A stretch of 64,000 nt of DNA, from positions 149,253,725-149,317,724 of the forward strand of contig CM037588.1 in assembly GCA_021018995.1 (NCBI GenBank), written 5' to 3'. Each line of letters starts with the position of its first letter. Position 1 is the first letter of the stretch. The DNA is from Chloranthus sessilifolius. Its lineage: Eukaryota; Streptophyta; Magnoliopsida; Chloranthales; Chloranthaceae. The position numbers and the translations under genes are program-made. Below are positions 42,649 through 53,660 of this stretch, in pieces. The notes under the pieces were generated by a model. It was not told the DNA's origin, made no database searches, and saw only the letters and a list, made by a program, of their open reading frames with translations.

Positions 42649-44938
42649 TGTAATATCTTGAGAATTTTGAACCCGAATACATTCACCTCGGTAAGCATGC
42701 CCGAAAAAAGCACGCGATAAATTTGTGAGTTATGGGTAGGTAAACGTAAAAAGAAAGTTATTGGTGAAAGGAATTTTGGTTTAGACTTGGTGAAGGTCTA
42801 TAACCAATGATTCATACACCAACTCGTATGTACGTGCTCAACACCAAAACTATGCTTAATTCAAGTGGATAGAATTTTGAAAGAAATATCATGATATTTT
42901 AAACTTCATTTTTTGCCTTATAAGAGAAGGAGAGTGAGGAACAAACTCTCACCACTCTTCCTCTCGTGTGAACCAGCTTTCCCTTGCAAGGATTATCGGT
43001 GTTTCCGACTGCTCTCGCGATCCTTACTGTAGAGGTGCTTTGAGGTCTTCCATTGATTAGATTAAGGGAGAGTTGTCTGATTTAAAATGAACCATTCTTG
43101 AGGGGTGTGTTATCTATGAAACCACGTGTTGAGAGGTGAGATTCTGCACGTGCTAATGTGGAGCACAGTTGGGGACTTGTCAGCTTAAGGCTTCGTAGGA
43201 TTTGATCCGGTGCTTAGGAATTGGATCATCGGACGCCGCGGAAGTCAACCTTAAGAGGTAGGCTTTTAAATTCATCTTGTTAAGTTATTTTTACCTAGAT
43301 TAGGTTAGATCATATGTGAATTTAAAACAGAAGTCAGTTTAGTTTTGGAAGAATTCAAGTTGTGAATGAAAACTAAAAAATTGCAGAAATCTGAAGGAAT
43401 CGAAGGTTCGAATCCAAATTCGAACATTCAAATTTAAAATCGAACGTTCGAAAATGAAATCGAATGATCGATTTTGGCTCTGTTCTGACAGGTTTGATTT
43501 ATGAAGAAACGAACTTTCGATTTGAAAATCGAACGTTCGAATTTAGAATCGAACGTTTGATTTTGCCCTGTTTCTGATTTTTTAATTTTTCTTTTGAAAA
43601 ATTATGGGGAAACTTTTGTTTGATAGTTTAGACACTATTAACACTTATGTGGTGTTAATTCAATATAGGTTAAGTGTGGAAAAGCCTTTGGTTATGACCT
43701 TTGAGTTAGCTTTGACCGAATCCAAGTCTAAGGTATGGGAACCTCCACCTTATTTATATTTTTCAAAAAAGTATATTTTTGTTTTCCAAACACTTCAGAA
43801 TTTGTTTCGATTATATCATGGACTCTAAATTTAATCTAAATATGTCTTGAATGTGATTAGCATGAACTATGAACCATAAATTCTGAATACACTTGAATAT
43901 GAATGTGAACCATAAATTGTGAAACTCCTCATCTGAGATATGAATTGAAATCTGCATCTGAATTAAGAATTTGAATCCGCAACTGAAATATGTATTAGTA
44001 GCTGCATTCGATTTATGGTTGGCATGAACGAATCCCAACCGAAACGGTGGGATATCCGCGAGTTTGACCTTAAACCTATTTGATTGAGTATCTGTATGGC
44101 ACAAGTTACTCTCATAACACAGGGGCTTGTTGCATTTTTACCTAAAAAAGGATTCATTGAACGACGATGGTTAGTTAGGGGGCCCATCGGTTTTATTCCT
44201 GCTCTCATGATATAGCAACGTGAGAAGAATTTTAAGTTAAGGTTTATGTCAAGTAATAAAGAGCATGCATGAATCAGAATCCGAAATCTTATGAACATTG
44301 GATTAGTTTGATTTCTCATTCATCACATTGCATTTAATCATTTAGAATTGGAACTTAGTAAATGAATACTTGTTTTGAAAATTATATTTGATATGATTTT
44401 AGTCTTTGAAAACCTTTAATTGACAAAATGTGAATAATTGAGTTTCTTCTACTGAGCTTAGATTGTTAGCTCATCCTGACTATACGTCACAGGTGTAGAG
44501 ACTCAGGCTCAGAGTTACGGGAGTGATCTAGATTATGAGCCAGAGAAGTCAGAGATCCTTTCGGATGAGTTCTTTCCTTGATTTAGGGTGGTGAACTTGG
44601 TATATTTTTTTGTTTGTTTGTTTTGATTAGGATTATTTTGAATTATGAGCCCAAGGCCTTGGTTTGGTTATTTTGATATCATTTTGAGGAACTATCATTA
44701 GGAACCATTGTTTAGGTGTTGGATTGGCCATCACTGGTGGTTCTTCTTGGTTCCTTTCTGAGATATGTTTTATATTTGAGATCTCTTTTGCTTCATATGT
44801 TAGATTTTATAACTATGCTTATTTTTATGCTTGTTTATACTCTGATATATGACTGTTCCGTTCGACTTATTGATTTATTGATAGGTTGGCAAACCGGCCT
44901 TCCCGATATTTCAGATACGAGAAAGTCGGGTCGTCACA
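42649..44938 (+). mobile_element. Solo LTR of a Ty3/gypsy element, 2,290 bp, TSD TATTT
   Basis: Starts TGTAATATCTTGAG and ends GTCGGGTCGTCACA. TATTT occurs on both sides (42644-42648, 44939-44943). Related to the solo LTR at 19501-21922 by both ends. A TATA-like 'ccttataagag' lies at about 42916, 266 bp from the start. CG-containing palindromes built on TCGAACGTTCGA fill 43395-43565. No PBS or coding part. It sits inside the copia-type 5' LTR, so it is the younger insertion. Confidence 0.88.
43395..43565. repeat. TCGAACGTTCGA palindrome cluster in solo LTR
   Basis: About ten variants: TTCGAA, TCGAACATTCAAA, ATCGAACGTTCGAA (twice complete), AACTTTCGATTT, ATCGAACGTTTGA. The spacing words are also near-palindromic (AAATTTAAAATCG, GATTTGAAAATCG). 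Offset from the LTR start is about 750-915. Confidence 0.85.
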
Positions 44939-45179
44939 TATTTTCTTATGTATTTTAGAATTTTAATATCAAAGTAATGGTCGGCTCCGTGTATTCAAGC
45001 CAGTCATGGTCTTGACATTGCTTTCGCTATCATATTTTAATTTTTTTTATCTCTTCTACATGAAAGAATTGATTCATGTAATTTTCATTTTTTCTCTTCA
45101 TCCCTTTTACATTTAGTAAGAGAAGTCTTTTTATTCATGTAGATGTATTTTCAACATTGATTTGCTTAGTGAATGTATT

Positions 45180-45690
45180 TTTCACTATGGTCTTCATTGG
45201 TCTTTTATACTCTATGTGGATGTCTTTTCCCATATTTTTTTTGGCCTTTTATTTTTATGTGGACGCCTTTTCCGATAATTTCTTTGGCCTTTCATTATTC
45301 ACGTGGATGTCCTTTCCCATATTTTCTTTGGCCCTTAATTTTCATGTGAATCTCTTTTCCCACAATTCTTTTGACCTTTTATAATTCATGTGAATGTCTT
45401 TTCTAATATTTTCTTTGGCCTTTTATTTTCATGTGGACGCCTTTTCCTACAATTTCTTTGGCCTTTTATAATTCACGTGAGTGTCTTTTCTCATAATTTA
45501 TTTGGCCATTTATAATTTATGTGATTATCTTTTTCTACATCTTCTTTGACCTTTTCCAATTCATGTGGTTGTCATTTCCCACATTTTCTTTGATTTTTTT
45601 TGTAATTTATGTGATTATCTTATCCTGCATTTCTTTGGCCTTTTAATTATGAGGATTTCTTTTCGCATTTATTTGCCCTTCTATTATTCA
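45180..45690. repeat. 43-44-bp minisatellite inside the copia-type element
   Basis: About a dozen imperfect units of the form 'ctttggccttttatttttcatgtgg' then a 'tgtcttttcccatatttt' half (split here to show order). It replaces nearly all coding sequence of the element. Frames such as FPIFFLAFYF in this stretch are artefacts of the repeat. Confidence 0.8.
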
Positions 45691-45699
45691 GATGATTCT

Positions 45700-45869
45700 C
45701 CTCAGGCCATCCTTTCTTTTTTTGACTAAAAAGGGAAATGTTTTGAAACTATTTGTAAACCATCATCAAAGCTTCTGCAAGATTTCTATTGTTGTGATGC
45801 AAGGATATATATCACCTTTTCAAGTCCACGTTGGATGTTCTCAATGTTCACATTCCAAGTTGAGGGGAG
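45700..45869 (+). pseudogene. Copia pol 3' relic and polypurine tract
   Basis: The last bases before the 3' LTR read DVLNVHIPS then TGA and GES-like, matching the usual C-terminus of copia RNase H (LG-x-x-DIH-x-PSLRGSV). TTGAGGGGAG at 45860-45869 is the PPT touching the LTR start. It fixes the element as copia-type on the + strand. Confidence 0.6.
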
Positions 45870-46152
45870 TGTTAAAGTTCATATTATTTGATAACTACCA
45901 CACACCAGTTATCTTGTATTTGTAATCTTGATGTGAACCTTATTTTGATAATTACATATGTCAATTATCTAAACCAATTGTAATCATTCACAGTTACATT
46001 TGTAATCTTATTTATACACTTTTTGGGTCAGAATACTTTAACGCACTGTAACGCAATGTAATCCATTTATGTTTGTTCTATATTTTTATCTTCATCGTCT
46101 CTCTTTCATCTTCTTCTTATTTTCTTATTTAATTTAGAATTTTAACAAATCT

Positions 46153-46489
46153 CAAAATTCCTTCTGTTGCCAACATAAAACACACCTGTTGGCTATATGA
46201 TAACCTATGTTTTGCAGGTGGTTAACCGTTGAAGCCTCATCTATGATGGCTTGCCATTTGCCAAGCGAAGAATCTCACCCGGCGGGCACTTTCGCCTCCC
46301 GCGATTACTCAAGGGTATGCTTCTCACGAAGAATTTTCCGTCGGTAGTTGGCATCCTTATGAGACAAATCGGCATAGACGGCCAAATTCGAACTCCCAAT
46401 TGTTCATTTGACATATGTGTAGAAATTCTTGAGGTGATAGTAATCAATTAGATTGAGTTTTATGTGAGTATATGTAGAGATTCATTTCT
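46153..46489. other. Flank between copia-type element and CACTA end
   Basis: Probably the original 3' neighbourhood of the receptor-kinase gene. A 66-codon open frame (46251-46451, GGHFRLPRLLKGMLLTKNFP) is not recognised and has no supporting signals. Confidence 0.4.
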
Positions 46490-46992
46490 CACTACAAAAA
46501 AAGAGTCTTACGCCGACGACTGCTATACAAAGTCGTCAGCATATATGTGTGTATAACTCACTTTACTTCGCACGAACTCCCCTAATTCCCTCTCGCTCAA
46601 CCTACCCTCCCACTCAAACCTTAAATCCCTCTCGTTCAAACCCTAAATTCTTCTCCCCCAACACTAAATTCCTCTTGCTCAAACCTTAAATTCTTTTTGA
46701 ACAATACTAAATCCCTCTCGCTCAAATCCTAAATTCTTCTCGCCCAACCCTAAATCCCTCACGCCCACCAACTCCTAGGATTTATGAGGCTCTGTTTAAA
46801 AGATCAAAGGTAGGTTTTTTATGAATAGTGTTTGATGAGCTTCATCTTCTACGATTTTGGTCGTTGATCTGCTATTTCTTGTTTATAATTGAAATGTCAT
46901 TGTCGTACTAATCTTCATTGGGGTTTCTTTCAGGTCAAGTTCTGTATTAAAGGAAGATGGATCGATCTGAACTAGGGTGTTGAGAAAAAAAA

Positions 46993-47118
46993 ATGGCGAT
47001 TTCGAGGGTTTCTTTTGGAGTAATGGCGATCTTTGCTGTCGTTTTCGTCATTGTTGTGCTGGCGGTTCACTCGCAGGCTCTGGCACCTACGAGTGACGAT
47101 GAGTTTTTTTCAGATTGA
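46993..47118 (+). pseudogene. Captured arabinogalactan-peptide (AGP16/20-like) exon, 41 codons
   Basis: A short open frame MAISRVSFGVMAIFAVVFVI ending SQALAPTSDDEFFSD, with a hydrophobic signal peptide followed by Ala/Pro-Thr-Ser-Asp. Plant arabinogalactan peptides have the form signal peptide - SQ..APAPAPTSDG - GPI helix. The frame leaves homology exactly after PTSD, where GACGATGAGTTTTT looks like a mutated splice donor (G|GTGAGT in the presumed source). So this is exon 1 of such a gene, with no GPI-signal exon recognised after it. It lies just downstream of the CACTA leader and could be transcribed from it. Family from memory of AGP16/20/22/41. Confidence 0.55.
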
Positions 47119-48115
47119 TTTGCTATTTTTTTTTTCTGCATTTTTGTTGATTTCTGTTATTAGGATTTGCTTTGTTTTTTATGGTTTTATTTTTTTGAAA
47201 AAAATATTTTAGTAGATCTATGGTGTATATGTCAGCTATTTGTTCTTGCTGTTTTTTTATCTTCGTTTAAGTATTTTTGTTTTTCATCTTTTCTTGAATT
47301 TTTTTTTAGAAGGATCCAATTATTTAGGTATTTTTTGGCATTGATGATCTACGTGACAAATGTTGATGATCATTTTCTCTCTCTACTAGATCTAGTTTTT
47401 TACTTCTTAGCCTGATTTATTATAATTTTTTGGCAATTTTCTTTTTAATTTGGCTTAAATGTTAGTGAACTGGATCATATGGTTCGTTGATTGGGTAGGG
47501 ATTTTAGACCGTAGCCGTCCCTAAGGATTTTGATTTCGTAAGTGAGCGACTCACCTATTTTCAATTATTTAGAGTTTTGATTACATAAATGTACGATTCA
47601 CTTGTTTTGGGTTGTGAGTAAAAATATTCCACTGTTGATCCTTGTGCTGGTCAGATTTTGATTGATAGGATAGACATTTCGGCTATAGGACTGCATGATC
47701 TGAGATCTAGATTAAGCATCATTCTCGGTTCAGATTTAATTTTTTAGATTGTTCAAGTGGCTTGCAAGAAGGTTTTCAACAACTTGTGTCTTTGGATTCT
47801 CAGGGTGCTCAAATAATGGAGATCTGATTTTGTTTATGAAGTTCTGTTTTTATAGAAATAGAGGTGTTTTTCAGATTACTGGGTCCAATAGAGCATGCCG
47901 TTGCAAAATTTGAAATGGTTTTGGTTAGAAACCATATAATTCTAATTCACAATTTTGTTTATTCTACAATCTACATGATCTAAAAGTTTGCTACTTCTCT
48001 AGGACAATTATGATAAAAATGGCTTAAATTAACTGACACGTTTGCTAAATCAGTTTGGAATTCATGGGTGTTGATATAGTAATATATACATTGACTTAGA
48101 TGAGCCAACTGTCAA
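47119..48115. other. AT-rich stretch after the AGP exon
   Basis: T-rich, resembling a plant intron (long 'ttttt' runs, 'ctctctactagatct'). No second AGP exon with a GPI signal was recognised. Confidence 0.4.
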
Positions 48116-48350
48116 GTGTCCGGTCAACCTTTTGCCCATCACTATTTTCTGAGTTGTGTGGAATGAGTGCAACCACAGATTATTCTAAGGAAAGACCAAG
48201 CACTATGTGATGCTCATTGATGAAGTGAAGAAGTTCCTCCTACTCTGAGTCTCCCTTTGTATGTCTTCTCGTGGCTGGTTGTTCACGTGGGAAACTCTTA
48301 AATCATGGCTGATTAGCTCTATTTTTTGGCCTTTAGCTTGGGGGTGATAG
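48116..48350 (+). pseudogene. LINE ORF2 C-terminal relic
   Basis: CPVNLLPITIF, then VVWNECNHRLF, stop, GKTKHYVMLIDEVKKFLLL, stop, and WETLKSWLIS read like the region after the zf-RVT domain of plant LINEs (W-x-x-W-x-ERNxRxF). Several stops. Weak, because the piece is short. Confidence 0.35.
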
Positions 48351-49559
48351 CTTTACCAAAGATGATCCTCTAGAAGTCTCAGCTCGAAGGTCTCAAAGAA
48401 ATAAATTCATGCACTCCTGTGTACGGTGATGGTAAAGTTCTTAAGGCAGTGAGTACGACGATGCATCAAAGGTTATGCGCCCAACATCCGGTAATTATGG
48501 CCTTTTTTTAGGGGTGCTGACGAGCTAGGATTTAACAAGCCTATTTTCTATTGGGATTGAAAAGTTGTCCAAACTCAGCCTGACAAGGCCAGGCTCAGAT
48601 TGGGTTAAGTGGTAATCCTAAGCTTGGCTCAGAGAAATTCGAGCAGGGTTCTGTGGCAATTTGAATGGATCCACGCCAAGTTTAGGGGTAAAATTTTTGC
48701 TTGGCCAATGTTTGGGTCCAATTCAAACAAGGTTTGGGTTCATATAAGGCCCAATAGGCTTTGCTGCTCAGGGATGAATCCTAACCATTTATGTAAGCAG
48801 GCCCATGTCGACTCAATCAAATTATTAAATGGTCTGGGAAACTTGGCATGAACTGTGCTAAGAACTTGGCATGAACGTGTACACATGAGTATTATATACG
48901 ACTCGAACTTGGCATGAACTCTAGCAGGTTGCTCTGTTTTTGGGATTTCAGTAGACTAAGCTTTTTCTTGGTTATTGATCGATGTCTTTTAGGAATGGGC
49001 AATAACTTGTACACAATAATAATGTACTTTGTGTGTGAACTATGAAGGCTAAGCAAGTATAATTACTTGTCTAGTTTCATATAAAACGAATATTTGACTG
49101 GAAATGGAAAGACATCTAAAATTCAAAGAAGACTTGGTTTATGTTGAGGTAAATTTTTGGTAAAGAAGTACAAAGAGCAAATATGAATACAAGATCTACA
49201 CACAATAGAACAAGGAGAGGTTGAAACATCAAGCTTTAGGTGAATGGCATTATTAGCCCATACATCATATGGTCAACAACAAAAAAACATTCTAGGTTCT
49301 ATATTATTTTCAAAACTTTTCACTTTTTGTCACTGAAATGTTAAAAATTGTGTAAGCAGGGATATTATAAAATCAACAATAAAGATGAGATGTTAAGATT
49401 TAATCTCGAGGAATTCTGTGAAAAGAGCACAGGTATATTCCATAAATTTTTAACTGCAATGGTTATTCTTATGATATAATAGTAAAATTTGTAATAAAAT
49501 ATGCTACATAAATCATATGGTGCAAAAAATATATACTAATATTTTAATTATTAATTTTT

Positions 49560-49690
49560 CCTATGTGCCTTCTAAGCTTTCAAGTCATGATTTCTTTCCA
49601 TCTCTAAGAGGCCAAGATGTTGATGCAGATTGGCTACTAGGTGAAGAAGAAGCTAATTGGTTAAACATCATTTCTAGCTCCATATAGCAC
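49560..49690 (+). other. Coding-like stretch of unknown origin
   Basis: After 'ccttctaag' one frame reads LSSHDFFPSLRGQDVDADWL then LGEEEANWLNIISSS and a stop. Composition is protein-like (acidic, Trp-rich) and unlike its T-rich surroundings. It could be the last exon of a captured host gene. I do not recognise the family. Confidence 0.3.
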
Positions 49691-49759
49691 ATCACATATC
49701 TAATTTTCCAAATGAAACCCCACTTTGTAGGTGATTTATGATATAGCTTTATCCTAACC

Positions 49760-49980
49760 AAGGTATCAAACTCGGTATAGGGTATTGGACTATCTTAGAC
49801 TGATACGTATCGGCCGGCATGGATACGGTATTGCCGATACCGTATCGGCCAATTTTTTTACTTTTATTTTTTTAAGAAAAACAAAAAAAAAATAAAAGAA
49901 AATAATTGTATCAGTCAGTGGCGATATCGTATCAGTCAAATTTTATTTTATTCTTTTGAGAAAAAAAAGAAAGTGTTTGA
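49760..49980. repeat. GTATCGGCC-rich inverted repeat
   Basis: 'gatacgtatcggcc', 'ggatacggtattgccgatac' and 'cgtatcggcc' form an imperfect hairpin at 49800-49851, followed by A/T-rich spacer and 'cgatatcgtatcag'. Probably a small non-autonomous element; borders not resolved. Confidence 0.45.
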
Positions 49981-50189
49981 ATCTGTGCAACGTCCCTAAA
50001 TTTGAAACCATGAACAGTACGACTCGGTATGCGTGCCCGACGGTCCGTACGTCGAGGAACGTACAGATGGGCTAAGTAATGTCTATAGATCAAATCCGAT
50101 GGAACGGATTTTGTATATGTAGGTTAGGTTATGGGTTAGTGAACCTGCATACACCCAACCTTGGTGTAGCTGTTTGGTACCTAAGCTTA

Positions 50190-50206
50190 TGGCTTGGTTA
50201 TAAAAG
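50190..50206 (+). promoter_or_regulatory. LTR TATA box
   Basis: 'ggttataaaaggg' is the clearest TATA box among the LTRs here and implies transcription start near 50225. Confidence 0.55.
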
Positions 50207-50569
50207 GGAAATAAATACCCTTAATAGCTTGCATTTATTTTCCCTTGTTGCATATGATTAGAAGTTAAGAGGAGAGAGGTTGAATCGACGACATTGATTG
50301 CTTATGAATGAGAGATCGATTCGTTTGTAATGTGTGAAGCGAAAGATTGATCGAATCAGAACAAACCTCTGTTCACTCGGTGAAACCCTAGTCCGATCTA
50401 GAAACAAGAATTGGGGATTCAGATGGAATCAGGGTATGAAATTTAAGGCTAGTTCTTGAAATTGTGTTAGTTATTATTTTTATTCAATTTGGGAACAAAG
50501 AATCATAAGGAAGGGGGTTTGATTTCGAAAAGAGAAGAGAAAGAATGCAAAAAAACCCAAGAACAGAAG

Positions 50570-51210
50570 AAATCTGTTCATTTCGACCGATCGAAATTTA
50601 GTTCGATTGATTGAAATGGACTTAAGAAAGAAGAATTCAAAGTCTGAGGAAATTCGTTCGATCGAATTGAATTTTGATCGAACGAAGTGTGTTTCGATCG
50701 ATCGAATCTCACACTCGATCGATCGAAACGTATAGAACAAAGATCTTAGAAATCTTGCTGAGAGGAAACGACAGATCGAAATAGTTTCGATCGATCGAAT
50801 TATAAATTTGATTGACCGAATTAGAATTCGTTTGATCGATATGTGTGGGTTGTTAATTAGCTTTTGAGGGATTCGACCGATCGAAATAGTTTCGATTGAT
50901 CGAATTATATGATTTTGATCGACCGAATTAGAATTCATTCGATCGAACTGTGTTTTAGTCATTTGGCTTATGTGGGGATTCGACCGATTGAAATTAATTT
51001 CGATCAATCAAATTTGTGTTTCGTTCGATTGAAATGTTAGAATCGTTCGATCAAACTGAGAAGTGTTGTGTATGTTTTGAGGAGTTCGATCGATCGAATC
51101 CGGGTTTCTATCGATGTGTATGTTTTGAGGAGTTCGACCGATCGAAATGAGCTCGATTGATCGAAACCTGGTTTTGATCGATCGAAATAAGGATTCGATC
51201 TATTGAAATT
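50570..51210. repeat. TCGATCGATCGA palindrome cluster in solo LTR
   Basis: More than twenty variants of TTCGATCGATCGAA, TTCGACCGATCGAAA and TTTGATCGATCGAA, spaced 15-45 bp. A segment starting 'tgtatgttttgaggagttcga' occurs twice (51069, 51117). The 175-codon minus-strand frame across it (IRSIETISIGR-like) is an artefact of the palindrome. Confidence 0.9.
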
Positions 51211-52634
51211 GCCAGATTCGGAATTTTGTTAAGCTTTGACTGTGAGATTTTGAGGGGAGTTGTCATAGTATGTTTGGCATCGTTCTAATGGGTAAACCAT
51301 GAATTTTATATGTTTAGGTGACCTGGTGTTGTGTGACGAAGGGCAAACCCAAACGGCGGATTGAGCGCGTGCAGGTTAAGATTTTGAGGTAGGGAAAACT
51401 TGATACCATGTGCTTTTACTATATTAGCATGTGTGTTATGTTATGATGCTCTCTTTGATTCATTCATGTGAATTTTGTTTATGACTTCAATTTGAAAAGG
51501 CATGTGTATCAGTATGTTTCCAAATTGTGTAAGAAGTATGGAATCTTCAAGATTCAATCCAATATATGTGTGTGTGTGAACTTCATACTTTATCCTGACT
51601 TTCGAACTAAACTATAATTATCACTTTACACGCCGATAAGCTATATGTATGCATTTCGATTGAAAGTTCTATGTGAATACCTGACCGACGCGGCGGTATA
51701 ATCGTGACTGATGCGGCAGGATATCTGTGGCCGGTACGGCGGCCAATCCGTACACCCTTTGTACTATGTGTGACTTTGTGACTCCTACCGTATAATGATA
51801 ACTATGTTCGGCCAAGTGTCCAACTTTATGGGACTTTTGATATATGTGAAAATGGTTCATACAGACGACGATGGTGGGTATTCCATCGGGGGCTTGAGGC
51901 TATAGTTCTCATTCAATACATTAAGTAAATCACTTTTAAGTTTTCTTTTCATATATTGAGACAAAGATGTGACCATGTGTTTTAAATTCCAAACAAGCAT
52001 CGCATATATATTTCATGTCATAAAAATCGCACTGTGCATATGTTTTGAACAATTTTATTCTATTATGTCATAAGATATATGTTTGATGTTTATAATGTGC
52101 ATGCTATGGGTTTTTCCCTACTGAGCTTGGATGAAGCTCATTCCTCGACTAAATGTCATAAGTTCAGGAGAAGACATTGGAGTTGAGATTTCAGAGCGAG
52201 AGGATCGTAATTATTCACCTGGTGAGGATTTGGAAGAAATCTCCCTTGAGGGTTGTTTTCTGTGTACGATGCTAAATATATCTGGCCTTAGGTTGAGACT
52301 AGAGTTTTGAGATGATGTAAATGATACTTATTTTGGATGATGATTGTAACTTTTTTGGTGAACCATGTTTCGGTAAGGAATGGTCCTTACCGGTGGTTCT
52401 GGTTGGCTCTTTTTTCATAGGCATTTATATGGAATTGGAGCCGTCATTTTGAGCTTTTGGTGGAACGCATACGTACCTTCTCTTTATTCGATTTATATTG
52501 GTTAGTTAGTATGGTTCTACTTTATTTTCGCTGTGCGAATGATATGCCAAGTATTTTATTCGGTGTTCAACCTTAGCGCCAACCCACTGACGACGCGGGT
52601 TTCGGGGTGTCGAAATCTGGGCTGTCACAATCTG

Positions 52635-53379
52635 GTACCTATACCTTTCAACAAGTGTCGACTAAGAAAGGTGTTGGAGGTAATTATAAACACTCCTCTA
52701 GAATCAGCAATCCACATTCCACACTCATTGATCCCCTTCATCTTAATAATATAAAGGTCAAAGAGAGGTTTTTCAAAAGAATTTCAATCATCACCTATAA
52801 AGACTAAATACCTCTTTCAAGCCATAGTATCATAAATCTGTAAACTCCATATGGAAAGGGGGATCACCCCACCATACTCTTTCCCAATGCTATAACATTC
52901 CTGCCCTCCCCCACTCTATATCTCAAACAATTGTCAAATCTCAATTTCATTTTATAAACAACCCTCAAATTGCAAAGCTTGCCCCTCTTCTGCCCCCTTT
53001 AATCTATCATTTACTCATCTTTGTTGACGCCATATATTTAAATCAAGACCTTAGCCCACATAGCTTTTTTTCTTATCGGTCCACATAGCTTCTTTCCATT
53101 GATTTTACAATTTTGCTTATAGAAAATCGTGGGGTCTTTGATTCATGATTATTTTGTACTTTGAAATTTAAGAGACCCAAATGCTTGTGGTTGATTTTGT
53201 AAATTTATAGAGATTTTAGATGATATTTAAAATGAGCTTTTATTCATTCAAATTTAGAATCATAATTTTTTTTTGTTTTCTAACACCGAGGCTAAACTTT
53301 TATCCCTTCTTTTTTCAACCAATGAGTTGCTGTCCCTGACTTTTTTCCTTTCCTTTGTGTTTGATGGTTTGGAGCTTAG
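52635..53379. other. Unrecognised AT-rich sequence
   Basis: Continuation of the site disrupted by the solo LTR. No gene recognised before the importin fragment. Confidence 0.4.
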
Positions 53380-53503
53380 GCAAAAGCTTTCCACTCAAAT
53401 GACGAAGGTGATGACTTAGACGAAGATTATAGTGATGATGAGGACATGTAATCTCCAATTGATGAAGTGGACCCCTTTGTTTTCTTTGTGGATACTGTTA
53501 AAG
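53380..53503 (+). pseudogene. Importin-beta-like (SAD2/IPO7-type) C-terminal exon fragment
   Basis: After an acceptor 'gagcttag' the frame reads AKAFHSNDEGDDLDEDYSDD, then EDM, TAA, then SPIDEVDPFVFFVDTVK. The acidic tract followed by SPID-VDPF-FFVD-VK matches my memory of the C-terminal part of plant SAD2-type importins, where Q precedes SPID (CAA to TAA here). Homology stops at 53503; the following GKSQDCFNFAVECWMKPLDD is a different, unrecognised protein-like piece. A second partial copy of 'ccctttgttttctttgt.gatactg' lies at 53944-53970. Confidence 0.5.
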
Positions 53504-53660
53504 GGAAGAGTCAAGACTGCTTCAATTTTGCAGTTGAATGTTGGATGAAACCTCTAGATGACTTAATCAAATTGAATATCTTTTGAAGTCCTTTGATATT
53601 CTCGAAACTGGGGGATTGGGTAGGGTAATTTGAAAGTGAAGTAGAATTCGACAAAGCTTT
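53504..53660 (+). other. Unknown protein-like fragment fused to the importin piece
   Basis: GKSQDCFNFAVECWMKPLDD and LIKLNIF continue in the same frame as the importin fragment. Downstream, in another frame, VEFDKAFKWLMSYKSSN appears. It looks like a further captured exon; I cannot name the gene. Confidence 0.3.

Larger units (their letters stand above)
42394..46147 (+). mobile_element. Non-autonomous Ty1/copia-type LTR element with nested solo LTR, TSD AATCT
   Basis: AATCT flanks both ends (42389-42393 and 46148-46152). The 5' LTR is 42394-42648, interrupted by a gypsy solo LTR, and resumes 44944 to about 44967. The 3' LTR is 45870-46147 (278 bp), starting TGTTAAAG and ending TTTTAACA. Shared LTR wording includes 'tttgataactaccac', 'ttgtaatcttatttataca' and 'aacgcactgtaa'. 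After the 5' LTR, 'tatcaaagtaatgg' is a decayed PBS. Before the 3' LTR is TTGAGGGGAG, the copia PPT, preceded by NVHIPS, a relic of the copia RNase H end. The rest of the interior is a 43-bp minisatellite. The 5' LTR has an extra 49-bp tandem copy of its start. Confidence 0.8.
46490..49985 (+). mobile_element. Second CACTA-type element, 5' end (3' end not found)
   Basis: Begins CACTACAAAAAAAG at 46490, preceded by TCT, then TACGCCGACGACTG and AGTCGTCAGCATA, an inverted pair like the subterminal motifs of the element at 3513. The leader has the same CT-rich 'tcaaaccctaaat' units. An intron-like 'aggtaggtt...ctttcag' (46808-46934) precedes a captured arabinogalactan-peptide exon. I found no TTTTGTAGTG terminus before 55 kb. 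The right border is therefore unknown, and the end coordinate given is only the start of the next element. Confidence 0.6.
49986..52629 (+). mobile_element. Solo LTR of a Ty3/gypsy element, 2,644 bp, TSD ATCTG
   Basis: Starts TGCAACGTCCC and ends GGGCTGTCACA. ATCTG is present on both sides (49981-49985, 52630-52634). A TATA box 'ggttataaaaggg' sits at about 50193, 208 bp from the start. Downstream, 50570-51210 is crowded with TCGATCGA-type palindromes. No PBS or coding sequence adjoins it. Its end wording is related to, but distinct from, the two other solo LTRs, so it is another family of the same group. Confidence 0.88.

Noticed and set aside
46251-46451. 66-codon frame (SPGGHFRLPRLLKGMLLTKN)
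   Set aside because: No recognised family, an overlapping minus-strand frame of the same length, and no start or splice support.
50480-51007. 175-codon minus-strand open frame
   Set aside because: It translates the TCGATCGA palindrome array (IRSIET repeats); the palindrome lacks stop codons in this frame.
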